From JADKIH01 sp031417555 (GTDB taxonomy: Bacteria > Bacteroidota > Bacteroidia > AKYH767-A > 2013-40CM-41-45), in contig JANOVV010000037.1 of the NCBI GenBank assembly GCA_031417555.1, positions 1-64,000 on the forward strand: DNA of 64,000 nucleotides, given 5' to 3'. Under the pieces are notes generated by a model. The model was not told where the DNA came from, did not search any database, and was given only the letters and a program-made list of their open reading frames with translations. Positions 60,007-64,000 of this stretch are shown in pieces. Every line of letters begins with the position of its first letter. The stretch's first letter is position 1. The translations under genes were made by a program, and so were the position numbers.

Positions 60007-60147
60007 GAAGCGAAGATAAGGTTTAAGTCCTGATAGCTATAATAAATGCAATAACCGGCTGGTAAAAATTAATAAACGAAAAGTTTTTCCAATTAAGTTT
60101 GTACCTTGTTCAACGATTAAATTAAACAATTTAATACCTGTTCTGCA

Positions 60148-61059
60148 TTGTCTATCTCAGTAAAAAACATTTCAAAATTTTATGGAAATCAAAAAGCCCT
60201 TGATGATATTTCTTTTGAAGTAGGGCTTGGACAGGTTGTTGGTTTTCTTGGCTTGAATGGAGCCGGAAAATCGACTATGATGAAAATACTTACTTGTTTT
60301 ATTCCACAAACATCAGGAACAGCAAGTGTATGTGGCTTTGACGTGAATGAAGATTCAATCGAAGTTCGAAGGCGGATAGGATATTTACCGGAGGACAATC
60401 CGCTTTACCCGGAAATGTATGTCAAAGAATATCTGCAATTTATTGCCGGCATTTACCAATTAAATGGAAACATAAATAACCGGATCAATGAAATGATTTC
60501 GATTACCGGACTTCAACTGGAACAGAAAAAAAAGATCGGTTCTTTATCTAAAGGATATCGTCAACGGGTTGGGCTGGCTCAGGCACTTATCCATCAACCA
60601 GAGGTTTTGATTCTTGACGAGCCAACTTCAGGTCTGGATCCGAATCAACTAACAGAAATACGGGCATTAATAAAATCAATAGGAAAAGAAAGAACTGTTT
60701 TATTATCTACTCATATTATGCAGGAAGTAGAAGCAATTTGTGACAGAGTAATTATAATTAATAAAGGTAAGATTGTTACCGATGAAAATACTTCCGTTTT
60801 AAGAATATTGTCTCATAAATCAGATTTTGTTATCATTGAATTCGAAAAACAGATTGATAAAAAGAATTTGATGAATATAAACGGAATCAGTGAAGCATTC
60901 AATATAAAGGGAAATACGTGGAGAATTGGTTGTAAAGAAAAAACTGATATACGTTCTGTACTTTTTAAATGGGCTGTAGATAATAATCATACTATTCTCT
61001 CCATGCAGAAACAAGAACAGAAGCTGGAAGACATATTTCAACAGCTAACAAGCAACTAA
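60148..61059 (+). CDS. gldA: ABC transporter ATPase, GldA type
   Basis: The 303-residue ATPase has Walker A GLNGAGKST, signature LSKGYRQRVGLAQAL, Walker B LILDEPTSGLDPNQ, and a C-terminal regulatory extension ending QEQKLEDIFQQLTSN. GldA works with GldFG in gliding motility or related export in Bacteroidota; non-gliding relatives also have it. It starts with TTG (SISVKNISKFYG); no ATG fits. No permease gene is adjacent. Confidence 0.87.
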   Translation: MSISVKNISKFYGNQKALDDISFEVGLGQVVGFLGLNGAGKSTMMKILTCFIPQTSGTASVCGFDVNEDSIEVRRRIGYLPEDNPLYPEMYVKEYLQFIAGIYQLNGNINNRINEMISITGLQLEQKKKIGSLSKGYRQRVGLAQALIHQPEVLILDEPTSGLDPNQLTEIRALIKSIGKERTVLLSTHIMQEVEAICDRVIIINKGKIVTDENTSVLRILSHKSDFVIIEFEKQIDKKNLMNINGISEAFNIKGNTWRIGCKEKTDIRSVLFKWAVDNNHTILSMQKQEQKLEDIFQQLTSN

Positions 61060-61075
61060 TTTAAGAGAGAAAATA

Positions 61076-62176
61076 ATGTTATTCATTAAACGAAAAGAAT
61101 TTTTTATTAGTATTCTTTTTGCATTGTTCCTTTTTTATTCAACCAATTGTAAATCACAGGATATTACTGCCTATACAGATTACCGTGGCAACCTTCAGGT
61201 ATTTGATCGTGGATTGTTACGGCAAATAGAATACATTCAGGTAACAAATTATAAAATTGGTGGAAATACTATTGCATACATTGACAATAAGAATGATTTT
61301 AAAATTTATTATGATGGACAAACCTTTCCGTTGGTAAACGCTGCAGACTTTTCGTATTTCATGACAGATTATCTTACAGCATTTCGTGTAGGAAATGTTT
61401 TATATGTTTTCGATAAAGGAGAAAAGAAAACACTTTGTTATTATACATCTATTCTTGTCGTAAACGACAGCCTACTGGCATATTTTGATGATGCTCAATC
61501 TTCATTAAACATTTATTACAATGGACGTGTGGCAAATGCTGAAGATGCCTTAATTGCAAAACCTAAATCAATAAAATCAGGATCCAATATTGTAGCCTGG
61601 GTAAATCAATCAAATTATTTTACGATTTTTTATCACGGTACAACATATCAATTAGACAATATTGCACCACGCAGTTACCAGGTGGGTCGTGATATAGTGG
61701 CTTATGTTGATGATTACGAACAGAAGTTTCGTCTTTTTTATAAAGGTGATACAGCAATAGCTGATGCCTTTGAACCAGATTCTTTCAAAGTTGGTTTTGG
61801 AATAATGGCATATGTAGACAACCTGGGAAACTTTCGAATCTTTAATCAAGGTGCGACAAAAAAAATTCTTTCAGACCGGCCCGATTTTTTTTATGTTAAA
61901 GGAAATTCAATCGTATACAGTTATAATAATACTTTTAATATTTTCTATAACGGTGAAATTACAACACTTCAAAACGTGGCACCAACCGATTTTCAATTAG
62001 GTAACGACGGTATTGCCTGGATAGATGACAGTGGCCGGTTACAACTTTTCCATAAGGGTAAATCGTATACCGTCTCTTATGAAGTGATTAATAAATACAG
62101 CTTGAACGGAAATGTACTTAAATACGAGGTAGGGAACAATACTGTACAGGTGTTTTATAATGGAAAGAACTACTAA
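61076..62176 (+). CDS. Secreted repeat protein, beta-propeller-like
   Basis: The 366-residue protein has a signal peptide (EFFISILFALFLFYSTNC). It consists almost entirely of about ten degenerate units of roughly 35 residues, each with the pattern (V/I)AY(V/I)D....F.(I/L)(F/Y)Y.G, for example IAYIDNKNDFKIYYDG, VAYVDDYEQKFRLFYKG and IAWIDDSGRLQLFHKG. This periodicity suggests a propeller or solenoid outside the cell. Function is unknown. It lies 16 bases after gldA. Confidence 0.75.
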   Translation: MLFIKRKEFFISILFALFLFYSTNCKSQDITAYTDYRGNLQVFDRGLLRQIEYIQVTNYKIGGNTIAYIDNKNDFKIYYDGQTFPLVNAADFSYFMTDYLTAFRVGNVLYVFDKGEKKTLCYYTSILVVNDSLLAYFDDAQSSLNIYYNGRVANAEDALIAKPKSIKSGSNIVAWVNQSNYFTIFYHGTTYQLDNIAPRSYQVGRDIVAYVDDYEQKFRLFYKGDTAIADAFEPDSFKVGFGIMAYVDNLGNFRIFNQGATKKILSDRPDFFYVKGNSIVYSYNNTFNIFYNGEITTLQNVAPTDFQLGNDGIAWIDDSGRLQLFHKGKSYTVSYEVINKYSLNGNVLKYEVGNNTVQVFYNGKNY

Positions 62177-62278
62177 TTATTGAATACTTAATACATAAAT
62201 TGAAGAATATGGCCTCTATAGGTAATTTTTGTCCTGTTTGATAAATATTCAGTATTCAATATTCAGTATTCAATAATT
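62175..62278. repeat. Perfect 13-bp inverted repeat flanking the metK upstream spacer
   Basis: AATTATTGAATAC (62175-62187) overlaps the stop of the upstream gene and is exactly complementary to GTATTCAATAATT (62266-62278). A further GTATTCAAT lies at 62252. As in the acc spacers, arms sit at both ends of the spacer. Confidence 0.7.
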
Positions 62279-62301
62279 TCTTAAATTCGCCTCCACAAGT
62301 G

Positions 62302-62390
62302 GAAAGATTTGATTGACGGTTGTTACCGGCAATATTGCAACCACAGTAAAAAAATGCTAATGCAGGTTTTTACCTAAATCAAATCTTTTC
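62302..62390 (+). promoter_or_regulatory. Structured metK leader, probable SAM riboswitch (SAM-I clan-like)
   Basis: AGATTTGATT (62305-62314) pairs with AATCAAATCT (62377-62386) to close a three-way junction. Inside, GGTTG pairs with CAACC (P2), and GTAAAAA pairs with TTTTTAC (P3). The words TTGCAACC and TGCTAAT match the GCAACC and GGTGCTAAT core of SAM-I-type aptamers, but the usual kink-turn module is missing, as in SAM-I/IV variants. It ends 38 bases before metK, the SAM synthetase gene. The exact class is unverified. Confidence 0.55.
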
Positions 62391-62428
62391 TCCTATTAAT
62401 AAGTACTAAACCTAAAAATAAAATTATT

Positions 62429-63727
62429 ATGTCTTATTTATTTACCTCTGAGTCTGTATCAGAAGGCCATCCGGATAAAATTGCAGACCAGATTTCTGAT
62501 GCTTTAATCGATAATTTTTTAGCCTACGATCCAAAAGCAAAAGTTGCTTGTGAAACATTAGTAACTACCGGTCAGGTCGTACTTGGTGGTGAAGTAAAGT
62601 CTACAGCTTATCTTGATGTACAGGAAATCGCGCGCGAAGTAATCCGTAAAATCGGTTATACACGCAGTGAATATATGTTTGAAGCAGATTCCTGCGGTAT
62701 TCTTTCTGCTATCCACGAACAATCGGCAGACATTCACCGTGGTGTTGTAAAGAACGATCCATGGAAACAAGGCGCCGGCGATCAGGGAATGATGTTTGGC
62801 TATGCATGCCGCGAAACTGATAATTTTATGCCTTTACCATTAGAGCTTGCACATACATTACTTCGTGAATTAGCCGTCATACGCCGAGAAGGAAAACAGA
62901 TGACCTATTTAAGACCCGATGCAAAATCGCAGGTAACTATCGAATACGACGACTTTCACAAACCTGTTCGTATCGATACTATTGTTATTTCTACCCAACA
63001 TGATGACTTCGACAAAGATGCTGTCATGCTGAAAAAAATAAAAGATGATGTTATCAATATTCTTATTCCAAGAATAACAAAAAAGCTTCCTAAGCGAATT
63101 CAAAATTTATTCAACGATAAAATAAAATACCATGTTAATCCGACTGGTAAATTTGTTATCGGCGGGCCTCATGGCGATACCGGACTTACAGGAAGGAAAA
63201 TAATTGTTGATACCTATGGTGGTAAAGGTGCTCACGGTGGTGGCGCTTTTTCAGGAAAAGATCCTTCAAAAGTTGACCGTTCTGCCGCTTATGCTACAAG
63301 ACACATTGCAAAAAATATGGTAGCTGCAGGAATTTGTGATGAGGTTTTAGTACAAGTTGCTTATGCAATCGGTGTTGCAGAGCCGGTAGGTTTGTATGTA
63401 AATACTTATAATACATCAACTACAGGATTAAGTGATGGAGAGATTGCTAAAAAAATTAAAAACCTTTTCGATATGCGACCTTATGCAATCGAACAACGTT
63501 TCAATCTTCGCACTCCTATTTATTTTGAAACTGCCGCATATGGTCATATGGGCCGCAAGACAGAAATAAAAGAAAAAGTATTTAATAAAGGAAAAGAGAA
63601 CGAAAAGAGGATTAAAGTAAAACTCTTTCCATGGGAAGAACTCAATTATGTAGACAAGCTTAAAACAGCATTTCGTATGGAGTCTAAAAAGTCGACAGCG
63701 AAAAATTCTGAATTGTTGTTTGCTTAA
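62429..63727 (+). CDS. metK: S-adenosylmethionine synthetase
   Basis: The 432-residue enzyme makes SAM from methionine and ATP. Motifs are complete: SVSEGHPDKIADQISDAL, GAGDQGMMFGYA, GGPHGDTGLTGRKIIVDTYG and GGGAFSGKDPSKVDRSAAY. It has the slightly longer C-terminus usual in Bacteroidota. A structured leader upstream suggests feedback by SAM, and a strong terminator follows. Confidence 0.97.
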   Translation: MSYLFTSESVSEGHPDKIADQISDALIDNFLAYDPKAKVACETLVTTGQVVLGGEVKSTAYLDVQEIAREVIRKIGYTRSEYMFEADSCGILSAIHEQSADIHRGVVKNDPWKQGAGDQGMMFGYACRETDNFMPLPLELAHTLLRELAVIRREGKQMTYLRPDAKSQVTIEYDDFHKPVRIDTIVISTQHDDFDKDAVMLKKIKDDVINILIPRITKKLPKRIQNLFNDKIKYHVNPTGKFVIGGPHGDTGLTGRKIIVDTYGGKGAHGGGAFSGKDPSKVDRSAAYATRHIAKNMVAAGICDEVLVQVAYAIGVAEPVGLYVNTYNTSTTGLSDGEIAKKIKNLFDMRPYAIEQRFNLRTPIYFETAAYGHMGRKTEIKEKVFNKGKENEKRIKVKLFPWEELNYVDKLKTAFRMESKKSTAKNSELLFA

Positions 63728-63750
63728 ATAAATATTATTTTAACAAATGA

Positions 63751-63775
63751 AGGCTCCTAAATGGGAGCCTTTTTT
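63751..63775 (+). terminator. Rho-independent terminator of metK
   Basis: AGGCTCC and GGGAGCCT form a stem around TAAAT, followed by a T-run, 24 bases after the metK stop. Confidence 0.92.
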
Positions 63776-63786
63776 GTTGGTTAAAT

Positions 63787-63827
63787 TCAGTGCACTGTGA
63801 CCGGTTGCTGTAAACCGTGCACTGAAA
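63787..63827. repeat. Inverted repeat CAGTGCAC/GTGCACTG
   Basis: TTCAGTGCAC and GTGCACTGAA flank a 21-base loop that contains CCGGTT and AAACCG, which can pair further. It lies between metK and a tRNA-like fragment and could be part of a mobile-gene border. Confidence 0.5.
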
Positions 63828-63831
63828 AAGG

Positions 63832-63878
63832 CAGTGTGGACCGGACTCGATCCGTCAGCTGACGGATATGAGCCCATA
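63832..63878 (-). other. tRNA-like fragment (anticodon loop to 3' end)
   Basis: On the minus strand GGGCTCATATCC looks like an anticodon loop with CAT. GTCAGCTGAC resembles a variable arm, GACGGATCGAGTCCGGTC a T arm with one extra base, and CCACACTGCC the 3' side. The D arm and 5' half are absent. It directly follows the stop of a GIY-YIG gene. It may be an attachment remnant or a tRNA-mimicking element of that mobile gene. Confidence 0.4.
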
Positions 63879-63881
63879 ATA

Positions 63882-64000
63882 TTATATTATTGAATTTTCA
63901 AATACAATTTTCCATATGAATTCTCTTCCTTTTGCAGTCTTTAGTTGTTTTTCTCTTTTTATTGCTTCAAGTTTATCAAAATATTTTTCTGAAAATATAA
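63882..64000 (-). CDS. GIY-YIG nuclease family protein, C-terminal part (runs off the window)
   Basis: The last 38 codons of a minus-strand gene are seen: IFSEKYFDKLEAIKREKQLK, then TAKGREFIWKIVFENSII, and TAA. The YF....EAI.REKQLK motif is the characteristic C-terminal half of small GIY-YIG proteins (UPF0213-like), which often behave as mobile single genes in this phylum. The catalytic GIY-YIG part lies beyond the window edge. Confidence 0.75.
   Translation of the reverse strand, partial: IFSEKYFDKLEAIKREKQLKTAKGREFIWKIVFENSII

Overview
The window is a chromosomal segment of a Bacteroidota bacterium, most likely from the Chitinophagales/Saprospirales side of the phylum. The evidence is family composition (GldA, ExbB/ExbD/TonB-like set, FolC, RsgA, secreted giant protease with repeats), weak or absent Shine-Dalgarno sequences, and a textbook Bacteroidota promoter (TTTG-N19-TAnnTTTG) ahead of rpsT. 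All assignments come from reading the sequence and recognising families; no database search was run.

Layout. (1) 0.25-6.2 kb: fabH, accB and accC (fatty-acid initiation and acetyl-CoA carboxylase), then an MBOAT acyltransferase with an SGNH-like exported partner. This stretch looks clearly more GC-rich than the rest, and three of its spacers are filled by long imperfect inverted repeats. (2) 6.2-15 kb, minus strand: a defence block with a complete Wadjet operon (jetA-jetB-jetC-jetD), an unusual deaminase/RecG-like-ATPase fusion gene, and a DprA/SLOG-like gene. The last two are separated by an array of six palindromes that share GACA-N3-TGTC but have different, internally complementary outer arms. 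(3) 15-21 kb: AT-rich accessory DNA with a DUF4143-type ATPase, a pRiA4b-ORF3-like zinc protein and a small operon led by an excisionase-like HTH protein. (4) 21.07-28.45 kb: a compact integrated element bounded by 48-bp direct repeats of the 3' part of tRNA-Val. It carries an integrase, an excisionase-like HTH protein, an AAA ATPase, a primase-like zinc/TOPRIM protein, a terminase-small-subunit-like HTH protein and a secreted cargo protein, but no relaxase. This gene set resembles a phage satellite. (5) 28.4-36.7 kb: tRNA-Val with degenerate tandem copies, an OmpA-like gene with an in-frame stop in its signal peptide, a nonsense-containing fragment of a saccharopine dehydrogenase, a very large M12B-like metalloprotease with six ~125-residue repeats, and the intact saccharopine dehydrogenase.

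(6) 36.9-40.4 kb: a metal-uptake operon (His-rich small protein, outer-membrane protein, ZnuA-like binding protein, ZnuB-like permease) without an ATPase gene. (7) 40.4-45.5 kb, minus strand: lower phenylacetate/beta-oxidation genes (PaaH, PaaI, PaaJ and PaaY types) with a HerA-like ATPase between them. (8) 45.8-64 kb: housekeeping genes including rpsT, radC, upp, a pyrimidine-nucleotidase-like HAD protein, a MacB-type permease, folC, tonB/exbD/exbB, dtd, rsgA, gldA and metK. metK is preceded by a structured leader that looks like a SAM-sensing riboswitch. The right edge cuts a GIY-YIG nuclease gene next to a tRNA-like fragment.

The most interesting candidates are the deaminase-ATPase fusion beside Wadjet with its arm-covarying palindrome array, the small tRNA-Val satellite-like element, and the duplicated and broken saccharopine-dehydrogenase tail on the far side of the giant protease.
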